DNA of 64,000 bases, taken from CAZHCA01 sp964530825 (GTDB lineage: Bacteria; Bacteroidota; Bacteroidia; Chitinophagales; Saprospiraceae). The notes below the pieces were generated by a model. It had not been told where the DNA came from, searched no databases, and was given only the letters and a program-made list of their open reading frames with translations. How positions within the stretch are numbered: the first letter of the stretch is position 1; each line of letters begins with the position of its first letter. Both the position numbers and the translations under genes were made by a program. The stretch is from contig CAZHCA010000012.1 of NCBI GenBank assembly GCA_964530825.1, positions 1 through 64,000 of the forward strand, written 5' to 3'. Shown one piece after another: positions 1 through 9,917 of this stretch.

Positions 1-74
1 CCAACATAACTTGTTGATAACGTGTAGATTTTTTACTTTTTGAGGAAGCCCTAGGGTAATCAAATTCTTTGGTC

Positions 75-3000
75 TCAGGAATCTACTCGTACAATTTTTC
101 CTAAGTGCCGCTGGCCCGCCGCTTCTAGTGTGTAAAAATAGGCGCCAGTCGGCCAAGTACTAACTATTGCAGGCAGTCTAAGCGTTTGTTGACCGGAAGA
201 TAAGTGTATCAACTGCTGGTGTAAGACGCGACCGCTGGCATCGAATACCTGGAAATGAACGGGACCTTTTTTTTCCAGGCAAAAAGAAATATTGGCCCAA
301 TCGGTAAATGGATTGGGATAATGAGTGACCTTACCATGAAAAATGGGCGAAGAAGAAGGCACAAATTGCAAGTCCAGGGGTGCGCGTATTTCTTCCCGGG
401 TAGACGGCCGGTAAGCTTCGGCAGGCGTGAGGACACTATTCCATACGATCGCTTCGTGCAGGTAGGTTGCTTGTTTGGCCGCTACCTTTACCCATAACAG
501 CGGACCGTCAACGGCATCTTCGCCTGCCGGTGAGGTATCCCAGGAAAGCGGGATGCGCCCCTGACACGAATGAATAAGCCCCACATGGCTTAAAGACAAT
601 ACTTCCGATCGCCAATCCAAAAATTGCAACCGGCTAGTATCCAACTCCAGCGTTCCTTGCAGACCGATCACTTTTTCCTCAGGCTGCCCGATGGCCACCC
701 AGGCGGCCTCACCGGGTAGAAATACTCGGTCCTCGACCGGGAGCCATATCGGAGGAGTCTGATTCGCACGGGATTGAGCTTCCCCACCAACATTGACCGC
801 AGATCCATTGATGTCGCCCACCTTGATGGCAATGAAATCGCCACCCTCCTGATCGCTTAACAGGTCGTTGTAATTTCGAACTTCGGGAAAAGGCTCGGCC
901 CAGGGGTCGCTGGGCTTGGGAAAAACGTAATCGGCATTTACAAATCGCCAACTCGTATTGTTGCTGAATTTCGCCTCTACCCGCAGGATCACCTTGCGTA
1001 GTTGTACCAAATCGAAAGTGGTTACCGACCGGGAATTATTGACGTCTGCGGCGATAATCTTGTAAGGACTAGCTATCTGCTGAATACCTAAGATATGCCG
1101 GGTTATCACGACGATATCGTAAGTTGAAACGCCGTTGGGATGATTGAGATCAAAAAAGGGAGACACGGTGTAATCGTACCCTTCTTCCAAGCCTTCAAAG
1201 CCGTAATTACCTGTTTCGTCTGTAATGTAGGTCATGCTTTGGCGACCGCTCAGCCGCACTTCAACCCCGGCAAAGCTCTTTTGCTCTTCCGTAGCAATCT
1301 TACCGGCAATATGATTGCCCACGGGCGCTGCATTACAAGTTCCCATATTATCTTGCACGAGTAAATAAGTTTCGCAATAACTATGATTGCCAGCTTCGTC
1401 CCAGGCGTGCACCTCCACACGCACCGTGCCTAAATCAGCACAGTAAAAGGTAAGCCCGGTCTGATTGCGATTCACACTGTCGCGCCCGAGTCCCAACGGA
1501 TCTTCGACGAGGTTGATGGAATAGTCGGTGATGAGCCCGTTTTCGCCTTGGCCACTGCAGTCAAATACAGGGGAAGTGATAAAATCACTGGCCCATAAGG
1601 CCATGGCCCCTGTGCCCAGGGTATCCGTGTTTTCGCGGGGCATTAATTCAATTGCCAGCCCTTCAACACAGATGGGTGCCGGCGCCTTACAATCGACTAC
1701 CCGGAAGGGTATGCGCCGGATACTGAAATTGCCGCAGTCGTCGCGGGCTGTGACCACCGCACTGTGCTCCCCGAGAGGGAACCGCCCTTGGATTACGAAA
1801 TTAGGCCAGCTGCCGATTACCGAACCCGCCTGGAATTGATCCAGCGGTGTTAACTCATCTAGATTGAAAGCATCGATGCCTACACTGATTGATCCGCCGG
1901 TAGTACATTCGTCTTCTACCCGGACCGGCAGTTCCAGGAGCCCGGTACAATCATTTAAGGTGTCATTATTAAAGCTACACACTTCCAACGTATCAGCTTG
2001 AATGAGCGGGCGTGTATCGTCGTATACCTTAATCACCTGGAGATATCGGTAATACCCCAACGATCCGGGGGTGTACCCTTTTGTCCAGTAAGCCTCGTCC
2101 GCCAGATCGGGTAAGTCCGTAAACTGAGGTTCCAGCTTATCGATCGGTTCATCGGTATATATCGTTTGCAGGTCATCCGAGAACACCACCAAAGGGATAT
2201 AGCGATCATCGTCATTGAGATCCAAATCGGGTTGCTCGTTTCCAATACTGCCATCGCCAAATACCCGGTCGCGTCCATCACCATCGGTATCGTCAAAATC
2301 AGCATAATCGGGTTTATCCAGTACATCGGCGTAGCGAATCAACCAAAAGGCGCGATCACCGGCCGTGCCGTTATTATCGTAATCCCGGAATAAATTCCAC
2401 GGATCTTCTGGATAAAAACCGTCGTACTCGCACCAGTTAATGATGGTATAAAGGCGATGCACCTTGAAGCACTCGTCGCCGTTGGTGGAAAAAGTATCAT
2501 CTAAAACACTGATGGCCAGTAGATCACAAGCATTTTCAACGTACACCAAGGTATCGACAAACGGATCGCCGCAGATCTGCTCGGCATCGGCCGGGAATCG
2601 AATAGCATACTGGTTGCGCTCGGCAAATGTGATCGTCTGCGTGCAAATCGGACCGCGTTGCCCCGTCCTGGTATTGACGGGTTCGAAGCGTCGCGTCAGC
2701 GTACCTACTCCGCAGGGGTCCAGATCGACCTGAGGGGTAAGTTCGTTGATGATTATGCTGCAGTACGCCAACTCACCTGAGCCACTCGGGTCCGGTTCAC
2801 CGAAAGCGGCGGCCAGCTCTTCCCGCTCAAAAAAATTGATCTCCGATAATGGGTCCGTACAGAACAACAGAGTGTCATTGGGCGCACTGCATTCCGGGAT
2901 CGTTTTATCCTCGATCCGCACATCAACCCAACAGGTATTGGTATTCGGTTCCGGGTCGAAAAAACAAATCGGTGTACCATTGGCATCACGGATTACCTCG

Positions 3001-5057
3001 CCATTCCGATCATATCGGTAAAAGGGGTATTGTGCATCATCTCGCCCCTGCAGCTCAACGGTAATGGTGTGGGTTACGTCACAACAAAACACTTCCACAA
3101 ACCCGGAATAGGGCGTGAACCACTGACCATTGCGAAAGACCCAGCCGTCTGCCTGGTCAATGCGGCCATCTTCATTGGTATCATACCCGTTATCAAGGAA
3201 TACAGATAGGCAACCGCCCGGTACAGAGCGCCGAATTTTCAAATCAATGGCTTCACTACAATTGTCGGTACTATTTTCGTCCAGATCTTCAGGATAAATC
3301 CTGCCATATCCTTCCGCTGAGACAGAAATATTGAATTCATTTGCGCAGCGCATGGTCGGTCCTATCAGGTCCTGTACTCGAAATGCAAGCGTGTCGCTAC
3401 TGACACCCTTACACCCATCGGAGGTTTGAACGATTAGATCGTACAAACCCACCGGTACATCAGTGACTACACCATTGAGGTCACTACCTGCTATTCTGCG
3501 ATAAATCTTATTCCCAGTAGGTACTCCAAATACTACTTCGTCAACCCATCCATAAACACTCAGGTTGACGGCTACCTCCGCCTGTGGACAATCCGATATG
3601 TTGACCCCCCATCGCTCTAAACTACGTACGTGGAAACTCGCAGTACAACCAAATGGATCGGTAGATACCAATGCGGTATCACCAGGCAGTTGAACGGCAG
3701 GACCTGCGAAATCACCAATTGCCCAGGTCGTGGCCCCCAACGTTAGTCGATTCTGACCAGTGACCTGGCACCAGTCGACGACCTCAATTTCTTGGGAAAT
3801 TTTCCGTATCCGACCGTCGCACTGGGTGCTTTCAGAGGTAGTAAGACTTACCGAGTAATTACATAGGTTTTCCAAAAAGACCATTTCACCAAAACCATTG
3901 CGAACTGCCAGCTTCGGCGCTGGAACTTTGGTATCGAAAGGCGTACAGGTCTGAATGGTATCGTGCACCGGACCCTGGACCAAATCGGTCCGCAGGTCGG
4001 GTATCCGGAAATCGTATTTGACGGAGTAGCTACTTGAGGCCGGCTCCCCATCGCTATTATTTCCTTCGTCTTCGGTGAAAAACGTACGGGTAAGACGGGC
4101 GAACAAGCCGCCCTGGGTGCAGTCAAAGTAGGTTATTTCATCGAAAAACCGTAATCGGCTGTCCAAGACCGCTTCCGGGGTACAATTGTCTCGAAAAAAA
4201 GGGCGCCCAAGAAAAAATGGGCTTGCCGGATCAATGGTAGCCGGATTATTGAATACCCGGTCAATATCCGTACATATCAGGCTATCAGCGCTGGGATCGG
4301 ATACCAGCCGATCGAAAACTGGAGTGGTTTTATCCTCAGCTTGGACCTGACCGAAGCAGATCGCTTCCCCGGAGGTGTTGAGTAGTACATAATTGTGGCG
4401 CCCGGGGCCGTCAATCCGGTTACCGTTGGGGGTACCATCGTCTATCAGTACGGTTGCCGCCGTATCGCAGTAGCGGGGGCCAACAGCCACGTCTTCACCT
4501 GTCAATAAATAGGTGCATTTATCGTCTAAAGTAACATTGATCAGATCCGGGCAACCGCAATTGGCCAACGCGCAATGGGCGATAACCGCATCCAAATCGC
4601 CGCAACTCGGGTCGTTGTTATCAATTGTAATGTCGCTGGACATTTCCAAAAGCCGGCAAATACCCAGCTGGTTACAAGGTGCAAGAGCAGGATTAGTCGC
4701 GATGCGAACCTCTCCTAAGACGATCACACGGTCGAACCACTCCCCTAACGTAGCTAATTGCGAATTATCTTCAATGATGAGGTCGCCTTCGATTTGCGCA
4801 ATACCTCCCAGATTAGAAACATCTAGAATATCCGCTCCGGAAATAATCAAGCTTCCGGAAAGCTCCGTGCAGCCTGGGTAATCGCTTATCCAGTTATCAA
4901 TAGATTGTTGAGTCGAAAGGACCAAATCGCCACTCGGACACTGGGCCAACAGATTTTGAAAGAGTGGAAAAAAGAAGAACAGACCGGCGAAATACCAACG
5001 CCGTAAGACAAGCAGGCGCCGCACAAGGTCGGCCAGCAGGTGCGTAGGTTTTCTCAT
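75..5057 (-). CDS. Giant secreted T9SS-sorted surface protein (1660 aa)
   Basis: Very large exported protein. A hydrophobic signal segment covers about residues 20-39 and ends in LLAQ. Residues about 45-150 resemble receptor-L-domain repeats (short repeated 'GDLIIEDN'-like units). The long middle is Cys- and Asp-rich with repeated segments of the HYR/'DNC' style found in Saprospiraceae adhesin-like proteins. Near residues 1270-1445 lies a carboxypeptidase-regulatory-like beta-sandwich followed by Asp-rich dockerin-like stretches (AADVNNSRSVTTFDLVQLRK and KVGDINGS). The last ~80 residues are a T9SS type A sorting domain beginning YPNPFTDW and ending in a short basic strand. It is probably exported by Sec, then moved across the outer membrane by the type IX system and attached or released at the surface. 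The ligand cannot be told. It is a single-gene unit, and the N-terminal Met is the only good start before the signal peptide. Confidence 0.85.
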   Translation of the reverse strand: MRKPTHLLADLVRRLLVLRRWYFAGLFFFFPLFQNLLAQCPSGDLVLSTQQSIDNWISDYPGCTELSGSLIISGADILDVSNLGGIAQIEGDLIIEDNSQLATLGEWFDRVIVLGEVRIATNPALAPCNQLGICRLLEMSSDITIDNNDPSCGDLDAVIAHCALANCGCPDLINVTLDDKCTYLLTGEDVAVGPRYCDTAATVLIDDGTPNGNRIDGPGRHNYVLLNTSGEAICFGQVQAEDKTTPVFDRLVSDPSADSLICTDIDRVFNNPATIDPASPFFLGRPFFRDNCTPEAVLDSRLRFFDEITYFDCTQGGLFARLTRTFFTEDEGNNSDGEPASSSYSVKYDFRIPDLRTDLVQGPVHDTIQTCTPFDTKVPAPKLAVRNGFGEMVFLENLCNYSVSLTTSESTQCDGRIRKISQEIEVVDWCQVTGQNRLTLGATTWAIGDFAGPAVQLPGDTALVSTDPFGCTASFHVRSLERWGVNISDCPQAEVAVNLSVYGWVDEVVFGVPTGNKIYRRIAGSDLNGVVTDVPVGLYDLIVQTSDGCKGVSSDTLAFRVQDLIGPTMRCANEFNISVSAEGYGRIYPEDLDENSTDNCSEAIDLKIRRSVPGGCLSVFLDNGYDTNEDGRIDQADGWVFRNGQWFTPYSGFVEVFCCDVTHTITVELQGRDDAQYPFYRYDRNGEVIRDANGTPICFFDPEPNTNTCWVDVRIEDKTIPECSAPNDTLLFCTDPLSEINFFEREELAAAFGEPDPSGSGELAYCSIIINELTPQVDLDPCGVGTLTRRFEPVNTRTGQRGPICTQTITFAERNQYAIRFPADAEQICGDPFVDTLVYVENACDLLAISVLDDTFSTNGDECFKVHRLYTIINWCEYDGFYPEDPWNLFRDYDNNGTAGDRAFWLIRYADVLDKPDYADFDDTDGDGRDRVFGDGSIGNEQPDLDLNDDDRYIPLVVFSDDLQTIYTDEPIDKLEPQFTDLPDLADEAYWTKGYTPGSLGYYRYLQVIKVYDDTRPLIQADTLEVCSFNNDTLNDCTGLLELPVRVEDECTTGGSISVGIDAFNLDELTPLDQFQAGSVIGSWPNFVIQGRFPLGEHSAVVTARDDCGNFSIRRIPFRVVDCKAPAPICVEGLAIELMPRENTDTLGTGAMALWASDFITSPVFDCSGQGENGLITDYSINLVEDPLGLGRDSVNRNQTGLTFYCADLGTVRVEVHAWDEAGNHSYCETYLLVQDNMGTCNAAPVGNHIAGKIATEEQKSFAGVEVRLSGRQSMTYITDETGNYGFEGLEEGYDYTVSPFFDLNHPNGVSTYDIVVITRHILGIQQIASPYKIIAADVNNSRSVTTFDLVQLRKVILRVEAKFSNNTSWRFVNADYVFPKPSDPWAEPFPEVRNYNDLLSDQEGGDFIAIKVGDINGSAVNVGGEAQSRANQTPPIWLPVEDRVFLPGEAAWVAIGQPEEKVIGLQGTLELDTSRLQFLDWRSEVLSLSHVGLIHSCQGRIPLSWDTSPAGEDAVDGPLLWVKVAAKQATYLHEAIVWNSVLTPAEAYRPSTREEIRAPLDLQFVPSSSPIFHGKVTHYPNPFTDWANISFCLEKKGPVHFQVFDASGRVLHQQLIHLSSGQQTLRLPAIVSTWPTGAYFYTLEAAGQRHLGKIVRVDS

Positions 5058-5361
5058 GAGATTTAAATCAGTTTTTGGGAACGCTATGCTCCTAAAAATA
5101 CGGAAAAAACCGGATAGTATTGCGAAGTAAACTAGAATTATCGTCAGAAAATCAACGGATTAGGACGCGAAAAAGTTAAAAAAATTAAGAAATGCATTGC
5201 TTAATGCCCACCCTGTAGCTAAGGTAGCAACTAAGGTCCTGCCGGGTGCCGAATAAAACCTATTAAACTCCGTTACCATTTGTTCTAAACAAAAAAGGAA
5301 CGACGCAACGCATCGCTCCTTCCAAATATGGTATGTTAGATAGCCTCTCCGTACCTGAGGG
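5058..5361. other. Intergenic region between surface protein and aldolase
   Basis: About 300 bp without a credible gene on either strand. It holds the upstream region of the giant surface protein (minus strand) and, near its right end, the aldolase terminator listed separately. No repeat or RNA gene was recognised. Confidence 0.6.
5291..5321 (-). terminator. Intrinsic terminator of the transaldolase-family gene
   Basis: On the minus strand, AAGGAGCGATGC and GCGTCGTTCCTT form a 12-bp stem with two G-U wobbles and a 3-nt loop, followed directly by six T. The wobbles pair only in minus-strand RNA, so this serves the aldolase gene ending at 5362. Confidence 0.75.
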
Positions 5362-6033
5362 CTAACCGGCTGCTACCTTAGTTTCGGCAGCGCGGTGGTC
5401 AGCCAAGAATTTTTCTAGCCCGATATCCGTTAGCGGGTGTTTTAAAAGCCCTAAAATTGCATTCAACGGGCACGTCACCACATCGGCACCAGCGCGCGCA
5501 GCATCTACTATGTGCTTAGAGTTGCGCACGGAGGCAGCTAAAATTTCCGTATCATAACCTTGGAGATTGTAGATCTCCGCGATTGCTTCAATCAGACCTA
5601 CGCCATCCCAGTTGATATCGTCGACTCGTCCCATAAAAGGTGATAAGTAAGTAGCACCCGCTTTGGCAGCCAAGATAGCCTGGCCAGCCGAAAACACCAG
5701 GGTACAGTTGGTGCGGATGCCCAGCTCTGTAAGCTTGCTGATAGCACGCACGCCGTCCTTGATCATGGGAATTTTAACGACAATATTGGGAGCGATTTCA
5801 GCCAAGCGCTGACCTTCATTCAGCATGGCTTCGTAATCGGTTGCAATCACTTCGGCACTTACATCTCCATCGACCAGATCGCAAATGGTGCGGTAGTGGC
5901 GGTAGACATTATCCAACCCACTGATTCCTTCTTTAGCCATGAGCGACGGGTTGGTGGTAACCCCGTCTAAAATACCTAGGTCCCGCGCTTCCTCAACTTG
6001 GGCCAAGCTGGCCGTATCGATGAAAAATTTCAT
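5362..6033 (-). CDS. fsa: Transaldolase / fructose-6-phosphate aldolase family protein
   Basis: Class I aldolase of the short (about 220 aa) transaldolase/FSA family. It either transfers a dihydroxyacetone unit in the non-oxidative pentose phosphate pathway or cleaves fructose-6-phosphate. The 223 residues start MKFFIDTASL. The family signature GVTTNPSLMAK is at residues 24-34 and the Schiff-base lysine is in VVKIPM (about Lys87). The C-terminal part matches the family through TCPLNAILGLLKHPLTDIG. The protein is full length and cytosolic. Sequence alone does not separate transaldolase from FSA activity in this subfamily; most Bacteroidota members are annotated as transaldolase. It is monocistronic with its own terminator. 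Confidence 0.9.
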   Translation of the reverse strand: MKFFIDTASLAQVEEARDLGILDGVTTNPSLMAKEGISGLDNVYRHYRTICDLVDGDVSAEVIATDYEAMLNEGQRLAEIAPNIVVKIPMIKDGVRAISKLTELGIRTNCTLVFSAGQAILAAKAGATYLSPFMGRVDDINWDGVGLIEAIAEIYNLQGYDTEILAASVRNSKHIVDAARAGADVVTCPLNAILGLLKHPLTDIGLEKFLADHRAAETKVAAG

Positions 6034-6052
6034 GCCTCTCCTTAAGTTTGCA

Positions 6053-6060
6053 CAAAGCTA
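6053..6060 (-). promoter_or_regulatory. Bacteroidota-type -7 promoter box for the aldolase gene
   Basis: The minus strand reads TAGCTTTG, an exact match to the TAnnTTTG -7 consensus of Bacteroidota primary sigma factors, 19 nt before the ATG. No clear -33 TTTG was found at the expected distance, so the call rests on the -7 box and its position. Confidence 0.45.
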
Positions 6061-6205
6061 CAAAAAAAATTAATAGGGAAAATAACTATTCTTGGCGATT
6101 ACCACACTTCGTCTAATCTCTGGCCGGGAAAACGCCTACGTCGGCGATCAGACTTATTGCCATTATCCGGTCGGGCTTCACCGGCCAACTATTTACCTTG
6201 GAAAA

Positions 6206-7297
6206 ATGAAAAAATATCTCTGCTCCGTCTTGTTTTTATTCGGACTGCCAATTTTCCTTTCGGCGCAGTCGCTCCCGGTCGATACCATCTCCAAAGACCG
6301 ACCATCCTTTCTGGCTTTTTATCCTGTCATCTTTTACTTTCCGGAGACGCGGCTGGGATTCGGAGGAGCAGCCATTTACAATTATTACCCAGGCAAACTC
6401 CTCAGCTCCCGTCCTTCACAACTGGTGTTGAGTGCCACCTATACCCTGAACCGCCAGGTTTTGATTTTCGGCTCCTACCGGTATTTCTTGCGAGGTAATC
6501 GAACTGAAATATTCGGAGAAGTAGGCTATTTCGACTACTTCTACTTTTACTACGGCATCGGTAATGATACGCGTTTTACTGATGAAGAAACCTACAGTGT
6601 GCGTTTTCCCAGACTGGAAATGAATGCACTGGAACAGATCATTCCAAATGTAAGAATCGGTCTATCCTACAAATTTGATGACTACAATATCTACGAAATA
6701 TCGGCAGAGGGGCTGCTCGAAGCCCGGCAACCCGTTGGCGTCGAGGGGGGTGTGGTATCTACCGCCGGTATCATTGCACGATACGATACGCGCGACAACA
6801 TAAATTTGCCGACTCAGGGTACGCTAGCCACATTGCGCTTCCAGCACAATGCAGGTTGGCTGGGAAGCGATTTTCATTTTGAACGACTCTTTTTCAATAT
6901 AGCTCAATATTTTCCATTTCCGTCCAAACAAATTATCGCCTTCAACGCTGTGACGGGGGCGATTTGGGGCGCTCCCCCTTTCCAGGAGTACCTGTTTTTA
7001 GGCGGTGATGATCTTGGGCGCGGAATTGTCGAAGGTCGCTATCGCGATCGCCACTTGCTGATGTTACAGGCCGAATACCGCTTCCCTATTATCTGGCGCT
7101 TTCGCGGGGGGGTATTTGCGAGTAGTGGTCGGGTTGGTGCCGCCTACAGCGACCTTTGGCAGGGAGATTACCACTTCAACTATGGGGGTGGTATTCGATT
7201 TTTGCTCGATCCGAACGAAGGTATCCAGCTGCGTTTCGACGTAGGCTTGGGATCCGATGAGCCTGGTTTTTACCTCACTTTCGGCGAAGCTTTCTAA
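6206..7297 (+). CDS. Outer-membrane beta-barrel, D15/Omp85-like surface antigen family
   Basis: 363-residue outer-membrane protein. I start at the ATG giving MKKYLCSVLFLFGLPIFLSAQ, a clean signal peptide; an in-frame extension upstream (to 6092) has no signal-peptide character. After the signal the chain has alternating polar/aromatic beta-strands ending in a C-terminal aromatic (EAF). A segment LGRGIVEGRYRDRHLLMLQ resembles the conserved loop-6 region of Omp85/D15 barrels. No POTRA domains are present, so it is a barrel-only member of the kind Bacteroidota often encode, and not BamA itself. It converges on the next gene with a 4-bp overlap. Confidence 0.75.
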   Translation: MKKYLCSVLFLFGLPIFLSAQSLPVDTISKDRPSFLAFYPVIFYFPETRLGFGGAAIYNYYPGKLLSSRPSQLVLSATYTLNRQVLIFGSYRYFLRGNRTEIFGEVGYFDYFYFYYGIGNDTRFTDEETYSVRFPRLEMNALEQIIPNVRIGLSYKFDDYNIYEISAEGLLEARQPVGVEGGVVSTAGIIARYDTRDNINLPTQGTLATLRFQHNAGWLGSDFHFERLFFNIAQYFPFPSKQIIAFNAVTGAIWGAPPFQEYLFLGGDDLGRGIVEGRYRDRHLLMLQAEYRFPIIWRFRGGVFASSGRVGAAYSDLWQGDYHFNYGGGIRFLLDPNEGIQLRFDVGLGSDEPGFYLTFGEAF

Positions 7298-8103
7298 AGA
7301 TCGGTGTAGTTGCCAATGCTTAATGTCCAATCGTAATTACCAAATTTTATTTTCTTGCTATTTTTAGTATCAATAACATCATACTTGACCAGCATTTTTT
7401 TAACCCCGCTCCTGCCACCAAAATCGCCGCGAAACCAACTACAGAGGGGCGTAGTTGTCACCTTTCTACCGTCAACCGTAGTTACCTGCTCCAAATATCG
7501 CCGGCTGATCGTATCCAATTGCTCATCGATCCGGTCGGCGCTGTAAATGGCTACGGGCGGACAGCTTTTTGCTCCGCAGTTCAACGCAAAATGAATGCGC
7601 GGATCCCGGTCGGTGATGCGCAGCGCTTTGATATCCTGATCGACAAACCACTTCTGCAGGTATCCGAGTCCCCACTTCACTCGCGAATCGCGAATGATGT
7701 CGTGTTCGATATTGTCGAGGCTCCAAGTTTTTCCCGCAATTGCAATCTGCTTTCGGGTAAAAAACCGTCCGCGGTCATCGAATCGGCTGGGGTCGTCTTG
7801 CAATAGGTAAATGACAAATCCATTGTACGTATTGATCCAGAATGCTAGCTTTTCCGCTTTGGTATCGACACCAGCAGCCAAGGCTTCAAAGTCCAGATTG
7901 GCGTATTCTTCCACAATGGTATCGACCGGCTCACCTGCTTTCAATCCTTTAAGGAAGGCTTGCGATAGCGCCAGGTAATCGCGATCGTACGGTGCGGTTA
8001 CGGTTGCCTGGGTATCGGAGGAACACGTGGTCAAAGAAAGGGTTAGATAATAGACCGTTACTTTTGGCCACCCTAATCTTGAGGTTAAAATCCTTGCGGG
8101 CAT
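7294..8103 (-). CDS. DUF547 family lipoprotein
   Basis: A DUF547 protein of about 269 residues. The family block is visible as KLAFWINTYNGFVIYLL, followed by SLDNIEHDIIR and DPRIHFALNCGAKSCPP, which carries the family's paired cysteines. An N-terminal hydrophobic stretch ends in SLTTC, a plausible though weak lipobox, so it is probably an envelope lipoprotein. I prefer the Met at 8103; a second Met at 8127 adds eight residues. The biochemical role of DUF547 is unknown to me. It is divergent from the glycosyltransferase gene and overlaps the end of the barrel gene by 4 bp. Confidence 0.8.
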   Translation of the reverse strand: MPARILTSRLGWPKVTVYYLTLSLTTCSSDTQATVTAPYDRDYLALSQAFLKGLKAGEPVDTIVEEYANLDFEALAAGVDTKAEKLAFWINTYNGFVIYLLQDDPSRFDDRGRFFTRKQIAIAGKTWSLDNIEHDIIRDSRVKWGLGYLQKWFVDQDIKALRITDRDPRIHFALNCGAKSCPPVAIYSADRIDEQLDTISRRYLEQVTTVDGRKVTTTPLCSWFRGDFGGRSGVKKMLVKYDVIDTKNSKKIKFGNYDWTLSIGNYTDL

Positions 8104-8185
8104 ATAGTCTCGTATATTGATGAACAACTCAAACTACGATTCCATCGGCGATGTAGATCGGAAAAAATAAAAATAAGTAACGCAA

Positions 8186-8887
8186 ATGACCCTAAGTGTC
8201 CTGATCCCTACCTTTAACGAAGCCGAACGCATTCTTCCGCTTGTACGTCACCTGCGCAAGTATGCCGACCAGCGACTACGCGAAATCATTGTCGCCGACG
8301 CCCCTGCTTCTGATGATCAGACCTTATCGTTACTGGCCGATGAAGCTAAGGTCCACGCTTTTCGCACCCATGCGACTTGTCGCTCTCAACAACTTAACCA
8401 AGCTGCAGCTCGCGCCCGAGGAGACGTCCTGTATTTCCTGCACGCCGATGCCCGGCCACCGGCCACTTACCTCAACGATCTTTTTTCCGCCCTCTACCGG
8501 GGTTACGATTTTGGCATGTTTAGCTACCGTTTTGATTCCGACCACCCTCTACTCAGGCTCAATGCCCGCATGATCAAGCGCGACGGACCATTTACCGGGG
8601 GCGGCGATCAGTCCATTTTCATTTACCACTCGCTGTTTAAGCTGACCGGTGGCTACCGCAACGACCTTGTTATCATGGAAGATTTTGACTATTTCTGGCG
8701 CTTGCGTAGGCAAGGCTATCGATATACCATTCTGGATAGTGAGGTACTCATCTCGGCCCGCAAATATGAGCGCAACAGTTACCTAAAGGTCAGTATCGTA
8801 AACGGTTGCACGTTCTACCTCTTTAAGATGGGCTTTTGCCAATACAAACTAAAGCGTTTCTACAAATGGGCACTCGGCGGTCGGTAG
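8186..8887 (+). CDS. Family 2 glycosyltransferase (TIGR04283-like)
   Basis: GT-A fold glycosyltransferase of 233 residues. It opens with LSVLIPTFNEAERI, then has a nucleotide-binding Asp (VADAPASDDQT), an acidic metal-site-like motif in FLHADARPP, and the acceptor-side motif MEDFDYFWRLRRQGY. This pattern fits the small TIGR04283 branch (rSAM/selenodomain-associated transferase 2). Donor and acceptor sugars are unknown. A hydrophobic segment occurs near the C-terminus (SIVNGCTFYLFKMGF), and no separate membrane domain is evident. No partner rSAM gene is adjacent. Confidence 0.85.
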   Translation: MTLSVLIPTFNEAERILPLVRHLRKYADQRLREIIVADAPASDDQTLSLLADEAKVHAFRTHATCRSQQLNQAAARARGDVLYFLHADARPPATYLNDLFSALYRGYDFGMFSYRFDSDHPLLRLNARMIKRDGPFTGGGDQSIFIYHSLFKLTGGYRNDLVIMEDFDYFWRLRRQGYRYTILDSEVLISARKYERNSYLKVSIVNGCTFYLFKMGFCQYKLKRFYKWALGGR

Positions 8888-8932
8888 GAGCCACGGATCT
8901 GCACCGCAGGGGAATGACGGCAAACGTAACTG

Positions 8933-9826
8933 CTACATCTTGTAGTACCGTTGCACGTAATCCACAATCTCGCTGGTTTTATCCAGGCGCTCATTGGTGG
9001 TGCCGGTACGTACGAAAAAACATTCGTATTCTTCGTCGTTCTTTTTTTCCTTAAAAAATACGGGCGAAGGGTAAGACTCTACATCGATCCGGTATATGAG
9101 CTTACCGTCGATCTCTTCAGCGTCGAAGTGGACGCTTTGGGCATAGCCTTTGCCCACACGATCGCGAATGTAGTTATACAGATTCTGTTGAAACTGATCA
9201 ATCTCGGCCTCATCGGCGGGAACGCCTTTGAGGGATCCGTCATTTTTCACCCCCATGAAGATGGTGCCGCCGTACAGATTCATAAAGGCTGTGATGGTCT
9301 GGGTGACTTTCTCGATGTGGCGGTAGGCGCCAGAGGCTTTGAATTCAATCGATTCGGATTCACCCTGTGCAATGAGATCGGGACTACTAAGTGGCGTGTC
9401 GCGGTAAAAATAACCCAACGCTTTACGGGTAAGGGTAAGAACTAATTTGAGCCGCAACTCAGTAGGCAGTATACTGTCTTCAATTATGCCGTTGCGATCC
9501 ATCGCTACCAATACCGAATTTTCTTTTGCGCGTATGGTGCCTAGCCGGCCTTTGTTGCTGAACACCCCTACTTCACCGAAAAGATCACCGGGACCAAACT
9601 CTTTGGCTTCCTTAGTATACAAGCGCAGTGAAAGCTTGCCATCCGCTACGATGAACAAATATTTTCCTTCCCAGGAAATGGCAAAGACATTCTGGCCTTT
9701 CCGGTACTGCTCGACGTGACAGATCAGACGCAATTGTTTGTACTCTTTTTCGCTAAATCCAGCTAGATCGGGACATTCCCTCAGGGTGCGAATAATTAAT
9801 TCGGTCTGGGTAAGCGTGGGTTCCAT
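8933..9826 (-). CDS. Cyclic-nucleotide-binding sensor fused to AlbA_2 (Schlafen-like) domain
   Basis: About 297 residues with two modules. Residues about 20-135 are a CRP-type cyclic-nucleotide-binding beta-roll (FAISWEGKYLFIVADGKLSL, then FGPGDLFGEVGVFSNKGRLG, which resembles the phosphate-binding cassette). Residues about 170-295 match the AlbA_2/Schlafen AlbA fold: ESESIEFKASGAY, ITAFMNLYGGTIFMGVKNDG and a C-terminal FFVRTGTTNERLD. I start at MEPTLTQ; the frame runs open 40 codons further but overlaps the upstream gene. There is no HTH, so it is not an ordinary CRP regulator. A second messenger may control the AlbA-type domain, which binds nucleic acid or nucleotide in other families. It follows the small helical gene on the same strand. 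Confidence 0.75.
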   Translation of the reverse strand: MEPTLTQTELIIRTLRECPDLAGFSEKEYKQLRLICHVEQYRKGQNVFAISWEGKYLFIVADGKLSLRLYTKEAKEFGPGDLFGEVGVFSNKGRLGTIRAKENSVLVAMDRNGIIEDSILPTELRLKLVLTLTRKALGYFYRDTPLSSPDLIAQGESESIEFKASGAYRHIEKVTQTITAFMNLYGGTIFMGVKNDGSLKGVPADEAEIDQFQQNLYNYIRDRVGKGYAQSVHFDAEEIDGKLIYRIDVESYPSPVFFKEKKNDEEYECFFVRTGTTNERLDKTSEIVDYVQRYYKM

Positions 9827-9917
9827 AGGCGCACGGTTTTCTATTATTTTCGGGAAATGGAAAATAAGAAAATTGCGCAAAATCCCACGAAAAGGACAAG
9901 GTAGATAGCAATTCGAA

